Source: Streptomyces sp. 135 (GTDB lineage Bacteria > Actinomycetota > Actinomycetes > Streptomycetales > Streptomycetaceae). Taken from it: a stretch of DNA of 64,000 nt. Made by a program: the position numbers and the translations under genes. Below the pieces are notes generated by a model that saw only the letters and a program-made list of their open reading frames with translations, was not told the origin of the DNA and searched no databases. Of the stretch, positions 16,204 through 24,086 are shown one piece after another (position 1 is the first letter of the stretch; the number at the start of each line of letters is the position of its first letter). The stretch lies in assembly GCF_020026305.1 (NCBI RefSeq), contig NZ_CP075691.1, positions 7,283,415 to 7,347,414 of the forward strand, written 5' to 3'.

Positions 16204-17787
16204 TCAGCTCTTGCTTCCGGTGCTTCTGGTCTTGGTCATATGGCGCATCAGGACTTCCTGGGTGGCCTCCGCGCGCGTGACCTCGCCGGTCAGGCGGCCC
16301 TCGGCCATCGTGTAGATCCGGTCGCACATCCCGAGCAGCTCCGGCAGCTCCGAGGAGATGAACAGGACCGCCTTGCCCTGCGCCGCGAGCTGGTCGATGA
16401 CGGTGTAGATCTCGTACTTGGCGCCCACGTCGATGCCGCGCGTCGGCTCGTCGAGGATCAGCACCTCGGGGTCGGCGTGGATCCACTTGCTCAGGACGAC
16501 CTTCTGCTGATTGCCGCCGGAGAGCCGGCCCACCTGCTCGAAGACGGTGGGGGTCTTGATGTTCATCGACTTGCGGTAGCGCTCGGAGACCTGCCGCTCG
16601 TGGTGTTCGTCCACGAAGCCGCCGATGCCGCCGCGCCGCCGCATGCCCGGCAGCGAGGCCAGCGACACATTGCGGTTGATGTTGTCGATGAGGTTCAGGC
16701 CGTAGCGCTTGCGGTCCTCGGTGACGTACGCGATGCCGGCGTCGACCGCGGCCGGGACCGTCTTGGTGACCACCGGTCGGCCGTTCACCGCCACGGTCCC
16801 TGCGACGTACTGCCCGTAGGAGCGCCCGAAGACGGACATGGCGAGTTCGGTGCGGCCCGCGCCCATCAGGCCCGCGATGCCGACGATCTCACCGCGCCGC
16901 ACCGTCAGCGACACGTCGTCGACGACCGTGCGCTGGTGGTCGACGGGATGGCGCACCGTCCAGCCCTGCACCGCCAGGGCGAGTTCGCCCGCGTCGGCGC
17001 CCGCGTACGGCGTGCGCTCGGGGAAGCGGTGGTCGAGGTCGCGGCCGACCATGCCGCGGATGATCCGGTCCTCCGACAACTCCGGCTCGTGCTCCGGGCT
17101 CTGGCGGACCGTCAGGGATTCGAAGGAGCAGCCGTCGCGCAGGATGGTCACGGCGTCGGTGATCTGCCGGATCTCGTTGAGCTTGTGCGAGATGATGATG
17201 CTGGAGATGCCCTGCTCGCGCAGTTCCACGATCAGGTCGAGCAGCTTCGCGCTGTCCTCGTCGTTGAGCGCGGCCGTCGGCTCGTCGAGGATCAGCAGCT
17301 TCACCTCCTTCGACAGGGCCTTGGCGATCTCCACCAGCTGCTGCTTGCCCACCCCGATGTCGGAGACCGGCGTCTGCGGCTTCTCGCGCAGCCCGACCCG
17401 CTTGAGCAGGGCGCTCGCCCGGCGCAGGGTGTCGTTCCAGTCGATGAAGCCACGCCTGGTCTGTTCGTTGCCGAGGAAGATGTTCTCGGCGATCGACAGA
17501 TAGGGGACAAGCGCCAGTTCCTGATGGATGATCACGATGCCGTGGCGCTCGCTGGCCCGGATGTCCTTGAAGGCCATCCGCTCGCCCTCGAAGAGGATCT
17601 CGCCGTCGTAACTGCCGTGCGGGTACACGCCGCTGAGGACCTTCATCAGCGTCGACTTGCCGGCGCCGTTCTCGCCGCAGATCGCGTGGATCTCCCCCGA
17701 CCGCACCGTCAAATCCACACCGGAGAGAGCCTTGACGCCGGGAAACGTCTTGGTGATCCCGCGCATCTCCAGGATGGGCGCGCTCAC
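16204..17787 (-). CDS. mmsA: monosaccharide ABC transporter ATPase with two NBDs (MmsA/GguA type)
   Basis: Energises the CUT2 sugar importer; 527 residues with two ABC domains in tandem. The first has Walker A GENGAGKS (residues 38-45), the signature VGKQQLVEIAKAL and Walker B LLILDEPTAAL. The second (from about residue 275) has a degenerate Walker A, GLMGAGRTE, as is normal for CUT2, plus LSGGNQQKV and LILDEPTRGIDVGAK. ATG at 17787 overlaps the chvE stop by 4 bp. It forms one operon with the binding protein and permease. Family call is firm. Confidence 0.93.
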   Translation of the reverse strand: MSAPILEMRGITKTFPGVKALSGVDLTVRSGEIHAICGENGAGKSTLMKVLSGVYPHGSYDGEILFEGERMAFKDIRASERHGIVIIHQELALVPYLSIAENIFLGNEQTRRGFIDWNDTLRRASALLKRVGLREKPQTPVSDIGVGKQQLVEIAKALSKEVKLLILDEPTAALNDEDSAKLLDLIVELREQGISSIIISHKLNEIRQITDAVTILRDGCSFESLTVRQSPEHEPELSEDRIIRGMVGRDLDHRFPERTPYAGADAGELALAVQGWTVRHPVDHQRTVVDDVSLTVRRGEIVGIAGLMGAGRTELAMSVFGRSYGQYVAGTVAVNGRPVVTKTVPAAVDAGIAYVTEDRKRYGLNLIDNINRNVSLASLPGMRRRGGIGGFVDEHHERQVSERYRKSMNIKTPTVFEQVGRLSGGNQQKVVLSKWIHADPEVLILDEPTRGIDVGAKYEIYTVIDQLAAQGKAVLFISSELPELLGMCDRIYTMAEGRLTGEVTRAEATQEVLMRHMTKTRSTGSKS

Positions 17788-18893
17788 TTGAGCTGCCCCG
17801 CCGTGAAGTACCCCTCGTCCACGAGGAGCTTGGTGTTGGACTTGTCGACGCTGACCGGCTCCAGGAGGAAGGCCGGCACGGTCTTCTCGCCGTTGTTGTA
17901 GTCCTTGGTGTTGTTGACCTGGACCTTCTTGCCCGTCAGGACCGCGTCACCCATCTTCACCGTCTGCGCGGCCAGCTTGCGCGTGTCCTTGAACACGGTC
18001 TGCGTCTGCTCGCCCCGGATGATCGACTTCACCGACGCGAGCTCCGCGTCCTGACCGGTGATGACCGGCAGCGGCTGGCTCTTGCTGCCGTAACCCGCGC
18101 TCTTGAGCGCTGAGATGATGCCGATGGAGATCCCGTCGTAGGGCGAGAGCACCGCGTCGACGCGCTTGTCGCCGTAGCTCTTGCTGATCAGGTCGTCCAT
18201 GCGCTTCTGCGCCGTGCCGCCGTCCCACTTCAGCGTCGTGGCCTGGTTCAGCCGCGTCTGCTTGCTGCGCACCACGAGCTGACCGGACTCGAAGTACGGC
18301 TTCAGCACCTTCATGGCGCCGTTCCAGAAGTACTTGGTGTTGTTGTCGTCCGGGTCGCCCGCGAACAGCTCGATGGACCGCGTGTCGTCGGCGTCCTTGT
18401 CGGGCTTGCCGAGCTTCAACTTGTCGACCAGGTACTGGCCCTGGAGCCGGCCCACGCGTTCGTTGTCGAACGACGCGTAGTAGTTGACGTTCTTCGTGCC
18501 GAGGATGAGGCGGTCGTACGAGATCACGGGGATCCCCGCGTCGTGCGCGCGCTTCAGGACGTCGGTGAGCGCCGAGCCGTTGATCGCGGCGACCACCAGG
18601 AGCCGGTGCCCCTTCGTGATCATGTTCTCGATCTGGGCGACCTGGTTCTCCACCTTGTCGTCGCCGTACTGGAGGTCCGTGTCGTAACCGGCCTTCTTGA
18701 ACTGCGCCGCCATGTTCTTGCCGTCGGCGATCCACCGCTCGGAGGACTTGGTGGGCATGGCGAGACCGATGGTGCCGCCCTTCCCGTCGTCCGGCTTGTA
18801 GCGGCTGCCGCCCTTGGCCTCCTGCCCGCAGGCGGTCAGCGAGACGGCGAGCAGCGCGGTGGTGACGGCGATGCCGAGAGTGCGGGTGCGCAT
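17784..18893 (-). CDS. chvE: ChvE-like multiple-monosaccharide-binding lipoprotein
   Basis: Captures aldoses for the CUT2 importer at the outer face of the membrane. The 369-residue product has a lipoprotein signal ending LLAVSLTAC with lipid-modified Cys22. The type-I periplasmic fold follows: TIGLAMPTKSSERWIADGKNMA, GHRLLVVAAINGSALTDVLKRAHDAGIPVISYDRLI, and PLPVITGQDAELASVKSIIRGEQTQTVFKD. These are the motifs of the ChvE/MmsE branch. It is followed by mmsA with overlap and preceded at 3 bp by a TIM-barrel gene. Arabinose or galactose is the likely ligand given the neighbours. Confidence 0.92.
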   Translation of the reverse strand: MRTRTLGIAVTTALLAVSLTACGQEAKGGSRYKPDDGKGGTIGLAMPTKSSERWIADGKNMAAQFKKAGYDTDLQYGDDKVENQVAQIENMITKGHRLLVVAAINGSALTDVLKRAHDAGIPVISYDRLILGTKNVNYYASFDNERVGRLQGQYLVDKLKLGKPDKDADDTRSIELFAGDPDDNNTKYFWNGAMKVLKPYFESGQLVVRSKQTRLNQATTLKWDGGTAQKRMDDLISKSYGDKRVDAVLSPYDGISIGIISALKSAGYGSKSQPLPVITGQDAELASVKSIIRGEQTQTVFKDTRKLAAQTVKMGDAVLTGKKVQVNNTKDYNNGEKTVPAFLLEPVSVDKSNTKLLVDEGYFTAGQLK

Positions 18894-18896
18894 GGG

Positions 18897-19865
18897 TCAG
18901 TCCCCTTCCGGGACGGGGAAACGGCACAGCTCGCCCGGGAGCCGCGAGCCGAGCGGCGACATGCCGCCGTCCGCGCCGTGGCGGGCCAGCAGATCCAGGG
19001 CGAGACGGCCGCGCCTGACCCGCTCCCGGGCCGTGGCGAGGGCGTGCTCGCGCAGGTGGGCGCCGTACGGGTAGATGCCGGTGGCCTTGGCGAGGCCGAA
19101 CTTCACATACAGCGGGGCGCCGCGCCGGATCAGCTCGGCGACCTCGTACATCCGGACGTAGCCGCCGAGGTCGTCGGGGGCCTCGACGTACATGTCCATC
19201 GGCGCCCGGCTGACCCGGCGGATCTCCGTGAGATGGGCGGGGGTCAGATCGGACGGCACGTTCAGGGAGTCGGCGCCAAGACGCTCGTACACCGCGTACG
19301 AGGCCGGGTTGACCGGACCGGTCAGCGCGGACAGCTTGAAGGTGGTGTCGGCGGGGAGCACCCCGGCGGCGCGGAGTCTGTGCAGCGTCCACAGCACGCC
19401 CTCGTCGGCGACGAGCAGGCACTTCACGCCGAGCCCGGTGGCGCGCACGGCGTCCTCGACGCAGCCCGCGAGCGCGTCGTGGCCACGGGCGCGCAGCCCC
19501 GCGCCGCCGGAGTCGGTGCGGGTCGAGGCGCCGATGTCCCAGGTGCCGCGCGGCCCCGTGAACAGGCACAGCTCGATGTCGCGCTCGGCACAGGACTCCA
19601 CCATCTCGGTGATCTCGTCGTCACCGAGCATCCAGACGCCGCTGCCCTGGCTGATCCGGTGGACGGGCACGTCCAGGCGCGCGCTCTCCTTGAGGACGAC
19701 GGCGAGCGCCTCGGGACCCTCGACGGAGGGGATCTCGGTGCGCCACGTGCCGCCGTCGGGGAACGTGTGCGGGGAGGCGTCGGCCGGGTCGGCGGCGGGC
19801 ACCGGATGACCGATGCGGGCGAGGGCGTCGGCGCCGGGGCGCCGGGTTGCTGACGGGGCGGTCAC
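18897..19865 (-). CDS. uncharacterised TIM-barrel protein, U32-peptidase-like
   Basis: A 322-residue cytosolic protein of unknown reaction. The start is set at GTG 19865 (VTAPSATRRPG) because GGAG lies 6 bases upstream and the sequence before it is Pro/Arg-rich noise. Recognisable segments are HRISQGSGVWMLGDDEI, CLFTGPRGTWDIGAS, GVKCLLVADEGVLWTLHRLRAAG, DSLNVPSDLTPAHLTEIR and PLYVKFGLAKATGIYPYGAHL. The repeated beta-alpha pattern suggests a barrel, and I recall similar proteins annotated as U32-like in actinobacterial sugar operons. It is 3 bp before chvE, so a role linked to the imported sugar is likely. Whether it is an enzyme is unproven. Confidence 0.6.
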   Translation of the reverse strand: MTAPSATRRPGADALARIGHPVPAADPADASPHTFPDGGTWRTEIPSVEGPEALAVVLKESARLDVPVHRISQGSGVWMLGDDEITEMVESCAERDIELCLFTGPRGTWDIGASTRTDSGGAGLRARGHDALAGCVEDAVRATGLGVKCLLVADEGVLWTLHRLRAAGVLPADTTFKLSALTGPVNPASYAVYERLGADSLNVPSDLTPAHLTEIRRVSRAPMDMYVEAPDDLGGYVRMYEVAELIRRGAPLYVKFGLAKATGIYPYGAHLREHALATARERVRRGRLALDLLARHGADGGMSPLGSRLPGELCRFPVPEGD

Positions 19866-19932
19866 GGGACTCCAATGATCGGTGTGTCGATGTGGTTCGG
19901 GTGGATCGTCGTGCGGCGCCGCCCGGTTGGGT

Positions 19933-19975
19933 GTACGGCGGCACGGGGCGGTCAGGCGCGCCCGTACCGCCGTAC
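19933..19975. other. inverted repeat, possible terminator of the dehydratase-dehydrogenase operon
   Basis: GTACGGCGG (19933-19941) pairs with CCGCCGTAC (19967-19975) over a 25-nt GC-rich loop, in the 151-bp gap after the dehydrogenase gene and before the TIM-barrel gene. It could attenuate read-through between the two gene groups, or simply be GC-rich chance pairing. Confidence 0.35.
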
Positions 19976-20016
19976 GTGCAGGGGGAAGGACCGCCGGGGA
20001 CACGGTCCGGCCGGCC

Positions 20017-21030
20017 TCAGGGCCGCAGCAGCACCTTCCCGGTCTTCGGATCGCCGCCGCCGACCAGCGCGACGGCCTCGCCGAACCGCTCCAGCGGGAA
20101 CTCGTGCGTGATCAGCGGCGCCGGGTCGAGCAGTCCGAGGCCGAACGCCCGCACGGCGTCCGACCAGGCCGAGGAGGACGCGCCGAAGACGGAGCGCACC
20201 TCCAGCTGGCTCAGCGACAGATGCACCGGGTCGATGCCGACCGCCCCCGGCGTGAACATGCCGGTGAGCACGACCCTGCCGCCCCTGCGGGCGAGCAGGC
20301 ACGACGAGGCCGCGGTGGTCGGCGCGCCCGCCGTCTCCACGACCAGGTCGAAGCGGCCGTGCGCCGACCGGGCCTCGTCGGGGGAGAGGGCAGCGGTGGC
20401 CCCGAAGTCCCGCGCCTGCTCACCGCGGGCCGCCCGCGGGTCCACCACAATCAGCTCGGCGGGACTCGACGCGGCGAGCAGCTGCACCGCGAGCAGCCCG
20501 AGGGTGCCCGCGCCGACCACCGCGACGCGCTCACCGGGCCCCGGGCGGCCCGCCCGCACCGCGGCGGCGATCACCGCGGACGGTTCGAGCAGGGCGGCCG
20601 CGCGCAGGTCGGCGTCGTCCCGCAGGAGGTGCAGGAGCCGGGCGGGCACGGTGAGGTGGTCGGCGAAGGCGCCCGGCTCGGTGAACCCGGTCTCGGCGTA
20701 GCCGCCGGTGCACAGGCTGGTCTCCCCACACCGGCAGCGCTCGCAGACACCGCAGGCCCGGAACCCCTCCGCGACGGTCCTGCGGCCGACGAGGGCGGGG
20801 TCGACGCCCGCGCCCACCGCAGCCACGGTCCCGGACCACTCGTGGCCCGGCGTCACGGGGTAGCGCACGTACGCGGCGTCGCGGTGGCCGTCGTACACCT
20901 CGCGGTCGCTCATGCAGATCCCGGCGGCGGCCACCCGCACGAGGACCTCGCCGGGGCCCGGCTGCGGCGTGTCACCGGTGACGAGGCGGTGTTCGCCGGG
21001 CCGGTCGACGACGATCGCGCGGCTGCTCAC
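20017..21030 (-). CDS. zinc-dependent medium-chain alcohol/sugar dehydrogenase
   Basis: Oxidises a sugar or sugar-acid hydroxyl with NAD(P); 337 residues. GTG at 21030 overlaps the dehydratase stop by 4 bp. Catalytic-zinc motifs are AAGICMSDREVYDG (Cys) and TPGHEWSGTVAAVG (His-Glu). Structural-zinc Cys residues lie in GFRACGVCERCRCGETSLC. The nucleotide-binding turn is VAVVGAGTLGLLAVQLL. It belongs with sorbitol/threonine-type MDRs. Position directly after an acid-sugar dehydratase suggests it acts in the same route, on a 2-keto-3-deoxy acid or on the aldose; the substrate is unproved. Confidence 0.85.
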   Translation of the reverse strand: MSSRAIVVDRPGEHRLVTGDTPQPGPGEVLVRVAAAGICMSDREVYDGHRDAAYVRYPVTPGHEWSGTVAAVGAGVDPALVGRRTVAEGFRACGVCERCRCGETSLCTGGYAETGFTEPGAFADHLTVPARLLHLLRDDADLRAAALLEPSAVIAAAVRAGRPGPGERVAVVGAGTLGLLAVQLLAASSPAELIVVDPRAARGEQARDFGATAALSPDEARSAHGRFDLVVETAGAPTTAASSCLLARRGGRVVLTGMFTPGAVGIDPVHLSLSQLEVRSVFGASSSAWSDAVRAFGLGLLDPAPLITHEFPLERFGEAVALVGGGDPKTGKVLLRP

Positions 21031-22193
21031 TTCTTGGCCCCGCCGGGGGAACGCTTCTCCCAGCCCTCGGCCCACAGGTCGAACCGGGCCTGCTGCTGCG
21101 GGAACTCGGCGGCCGCGTCGGTGTCGAGCTCGACGCCGAGGCCGGGCTCGTGCGACAGCTCGAAGCAGCCCGTCTCCGGGTCGACCTGGGGCGCTCCCTT
21201 GACGACCTTCTTGATGTCCGCGTCCGCGAAGTCGTTGAAGTGTTCGAGGATCTTGAAGTTCGGCGCGGAGAAGCCGACTTGGAGCGAGGCGGCGGTCAGC
21301 ACGGGCCCGCCCACGTTGTGCGGGGCGACCAGCATGTAGTGCGTCTCGGCGGTCGCCGCGAGCTTGCGGGTCTCCCAGATGCCGCCGATGTGGCCGACGT
21401 CCGGCTGGATGATGTCCACGGCCTGGCTCTCGAACAGCTCCCGGAACTCGATCCGGTCGTGGATCCGCTCACCGGTGGCCACCGGCATGTCCACCTTGGC
21501 GGCGACCTTCTCCAGGGCCTTGAGGTTCTCCGGCGGGACCGGCTCCTCCAGCCAGGCGGGGCGGAACGGCGCGAGGTCGCGGGCGAGGCGGACCGCCGTG
21601 GCGGGCGAGAAGCGGCCGTGCATCTCCAGCATCAGCTCGGCGTCAGGACCGATCGCGTCCCGCACGGCCTCGATCAACGACACGGCGTACAGGCTCTGTT
21701 CGTGGTCCAGCTCGTAGTGCCCGGTGCCGAAGGGGTCGATCTTCAGCGCGCGGTAGCCGCGCTCCATGACCCCCTGGGCCGCCTTGTGGTACGCCTCCGG
21801 GGTGCGCTCCGTGGTGTACCAGCCGTTGGCGTACGCCTTGACGCGGTCGGTGACCCTGCCGCCGAGCAGCTGCCACACGGGGACGCCGAGCGCCTTGCCC
21901 TTGATGTCCCAGCAGGCCATCTCGATGACCGCGATGCCCGACATGACGATCTCGCCGGCCCGGCCGTAGTCGCCGTACTTCATCCGGCGCACGAGGTCCT
22001 CGACCGCGAACGGGTCCGACCCCTTGATGTGGTTGGCCTCCGCCTCACGGAGGTATCCGATGAGTGCGTCGGTGTGGCCGAGCATGCGCGTCTCGCCGAT
22101 GCCGGTCAGGCCTTCGTCGGTGTGGACCTGGACGTAAGTGAGGTTACGCCAGGGCGTTCCGACCACATGCGTGCTGATTCCCGTGATGCGCAA
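21027..22193 (-). CDS. acid-sugar dehydratase, mandelate racemase/enolase superfamily (galactonate-dehydratase-like)
   Basis: Removes water from an aldonate to give a 2-keto-3-deoxy sugar acid. I take TTG 22193 (LRITGISTHVVG) as start because AAGGGA precedes it; an alternative GTG lies at 22229. Metal and acid-base motifs are YRALKIDPFG (Lys), ELMLEMHGRFSP, WLEEPVPPENL, ATGERIHDR and IIQPDVGHIGG, ending with MLVAPHNVGGPV (His). The EMHGR pattern recalls D-galactonate dehydratase (DFHGR). It is first in an operon with the dehydrogenase, divergent from the IclR regulator, and carries site C in its promoter. Confidence 0.85.
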   Translation of the reverse strand: MRITGISTHVVGTPWRNLTYVQVHTDEGLTGIGETRMLGHTDALIGYLREAEANHIKGSDPFAVEDLVRRMKYGDYGRAGEIVMSGIAVIEMACWDIKGKALGVPVWQLLGGRVTDRVKAYANGWYTTERTPEAYHKAAQGVMERGYRALKIDPFGTGHYELDHEQSLYAVSLIEAVRDAIGPDAELMLEMHGRFSPATAVRLARDLAPFRPAWLEEPVPPENLKALEKVAAKVDMPVATGERIHDRIEFRELFESQAVDIIQPDVGHIGGIWETRKLAATAETHYMLVAPHNVGGPVLTAASLQVGFSAPNFKILEHFNDFADADIKKVVKGAPQVDPETGCFELSHEPGLGVELDTDAAAEFPQQQARFDLWAEGWEKRSPGGAKK

Positions 22194-22212
22194 GGCAGTT
22201 GTCCCTTGACTT

Positions 22213-22290
22213 GTTCGGTATTTCGTCACACGTTCGAAATGTTGGCGTGACGGTATTCACGGTGGCCGGAACGTGTCAATGGTTCGCGCG
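22213..22290 (-). promoter_or_regulatory. promoter plus operator of the dehydratase operon (site C)
   Basis: On the minus strand: the shared 16-mer CGCGCGAACCATTGAC (22290-22275), -35 TTGACA (22279-22274), 18-nt spacer, -10 TACCGT (22255-22250). CGAAATACCGAAC lies between the -10 and the start codon (22225-22213). GTTCGAAAT at 22232-22240 may be another half-site. All elements recur at sites A and/or B. Confidence 0.65.
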
Positions 22291-22438
22291 AAACGGTCTT
22301 GAGAGGGCGGTGGGGGCGAGTCGCCGGAGCCTCGAAGCGGTCCGGCGGCCATTGCGCCGCGAACGGCGCCATGCCTAACCTGTGTTCGTCATACCGATCA
22401 GCGGCCGAGGTTTCGGACGCCACAGGGTGGGAGGCCTC

Positions 22439-23209
22439 ATGGGACGACTGGTTCCCGCGGTGACCAGGTCGCTGGACATACTCGAACTGTTCCTGGAAGG
22501 GGACGGGACGCTCTCCGCGCCAGAGGTGACCCGCAGGCTTCAGCTGCCGCGCACCACCGTGCACGAACTGCTCACCACCCTGGCGGCCCGTTCGTACCTC
22601 GCGCAGATCCCGGACCAGCCGGGCCGCTACCGCCTCGGCGTGCGCACCTACCAGCTCGGCAGCCGCTACGCCGAGCAGCTCGACCTCGCGGCCGAGGGGC
22701 AGCAGGTGGCCCGCGAGGTCGCCGAGACCTGCGACGAGACCGTCCACGTCGCCATTCTCGAGGACACCGACGTCATCTACATCGCCAAGGTCGACTCCAC
22801 GCACGCCGTGCGCATGGTCTCCGCGGCGGGCCGCCGGCTTCCGGCGCACTGCACCTCGGTCGGCAAGATGCTGCTGGCCTCGCTGCCGCAGCCGGAGCTT
22901 GAGTCCCGCCTCCAGGGCCGGGTGTTCGCGGCGATGACCCCCGACAGCATCACCGACCCCGACGAGCTGGCCGCCGCGCTCGCGGACATCCGGGAGCGGG
23001 GCGTCGCGGTCGAGCACCGGGAGTCCAACCCGGACGTCAGCTGCGTGGCCGCGCCGGTGCGCGACAGCGCGGGACGGGTCGTCGCCGCCCTGTCCATCTC
23101 CGTGCCGATGATCCGCTGGAGCGAGGAGCGCGAGCGGGAACTGGCCGAGCTGGCCGCCAAGGGAGCCGGTGACCTCTCGGTCCGCCTCGGTCACCGGGGC
23201 CGGCGATGA
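22439..23209 (+). CDS. IclR-family regulator of the sugar island
   Basis: A 256-residue regulator. The start is ATG 22439 (MGRLVPAV) behind GGGAGG rather than the upstream in-frame ATG. The N-terminal winged helix (AVTRSLDILELFLEGDGTLSAPEVTRRLQLPRTTVHELLTTLAARSYL shortened: helix-turn-helix about residues 20-50) is followed by the IclR effector domain: RYRLGVRTYQLGSRY, ETCDETVHVAILEDTDVIYIAK, LPAHCTSVGKMLLASL and AAPVRDSAGRVVAALSIS. It is divergent from the dehydratase operon and overlaps the lactonase gene by ATGA. The three shared promoter sites (A, B, C) are its most likely targets; the inducer is probably a sugar or sugar acid. Confidence 0.9.
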   Translation: MGRLVPAVTRSLDILELFLEGDGTLSAPEVTRRLQLPRTTVHELLTTLAARSYLAQIPDQPGRYRLGVRTYQLGSRYAEQLDLAAEGQQVAREVAETCDETVHVAILEDTDVIYIAKVDSTHAVRMVSAAGRRLPAHCTSVGKMLLASLPQPELESRLQGRVFAAMTPDSITDPDELAAALADIRERGVAVEHRESNPDVSCVAAPVRDSAGRVVAALSISVPMIRWSEERERELAELAAKGAGDLSVRLGHRGRR

Positions 23210-24066
23210 GCGGCGGGTTCGAGGTGGCGGTGCGCGAGCAGGCACTGCTCGGCGAGGGCCCCACCTGGGACGCGGTCGGCGAGCGCCTCATCTGGGTCGA
23301 CATCCTCGCCGCACGCGTCCATACGTACGCACCCGGCGACGGCCGCCGTACGGTCATGGCCACCGACCAGCACGTCGGCGCCGCCAAGCCCCGGGCGGGC
23401 GGCGGCCTGGTGGTCAACCTCCGCGACGGGATCGGCCTGTACGGCCCCGGCGGCGCGTCCTTCTCCTGGCTGGTGCGCGACCCCGTGCCGGGCCGCCGGG
23501 GCAATGACGCCGCCGTCGCGCCCGACGGCGCGCTCTGGGCGGGCACCATGCGCTACGACGAGGCGCCGGGCGGCGGCGGCCTCACCCGCGTCGACCCCGA
23601 CGGCACCGTCACCGAGCAGTCCGCGTCCCTCGGCGACGTCGCCGTCAGCAACGGCACGGGCTGGAGCCCCGACGGGCGGCTCATGTACTACGCCGACAGC
23701 CCCACGCGCCGGGTCGACGTCCTCGACTTCGACGGCCGGCACGCGCGGAACCGGCGCCCGTTCGTGGTGATCGAGGACGGCGCGGGCGACCCCGACGGAC
23801 TCACCGTCGACGCCGAGGGCTGCGTCTGGATCGCCCTCTGGAACGGCGGAGCCGTCCGCAGGTACACCCCCGACGGGCGGCTCGACCTGACCGTGCCCCT
23901 GCCGACACCCCGCCCCACGGCCTGCGCCTTCGGCGGCCCCGACCTGCGCGACCTCTACATCACCACGGCCCGAGCCGGCCAGCCCCGCCCGCACCCACTG
24001 GCGGGCTCGGTGCTCGTGGTGCCGGACGCGGGCCAGGGGCTGCCGGGCACGCCCTTCGCAGGCTGA
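23206..24066 (+). CDS. SMP-30/gluconolactonase-type sugar lactonase
   Basis: Opens an aldonolactone to the acid, linking an aldose dehydrogenase to the dehydratase. The 286-residue six-bladed propeller has LLGEGPTWDAVGERLIWVDI (metal-binding Glu), RGNDAAVAPDGALWAGTM (Asn and Asp), VSNGTGWSPDGRLMYYADS (Asn-Gly) and GDPDGLTVDAEGCVWIALW (Asp). These are the calcium/zinc ligands of SMP-30 enzymes. ATG overlaps the IclR stop, so the regulator and lactonase are coupled. L-arabinolactone or galactonolactone are plausible substrates. Confidence 0.88.
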   Translation: MSGGFEVAVREQALLGEGPTWDAVGERLIWVDILAARVHTYAPGDGRRTVMATDQHVGAAKPRAGGGLVVNLRDGIGLYGPGGASFSWLVRDPVPGRRGNDAAVAPDGALWAGTMRYDEAPGGGGLTRVDPDGTVTEQSASLGDVAVSNGTGWSPDGRLMYYADSPTRRVDVLDFDGRHARNRRPFVVIEDGAGDPDGLTVDAEGCVWIALWNGGAVRRYTPDGRLDLTVPLPTPRPTACAFGGPDLRDLYITTARAGQPRPHPLAGSVLVVPDAGQGLPGTPFAG

Positions 24067-24086
24067 ACCGGCCGGCCACAAGAGGG

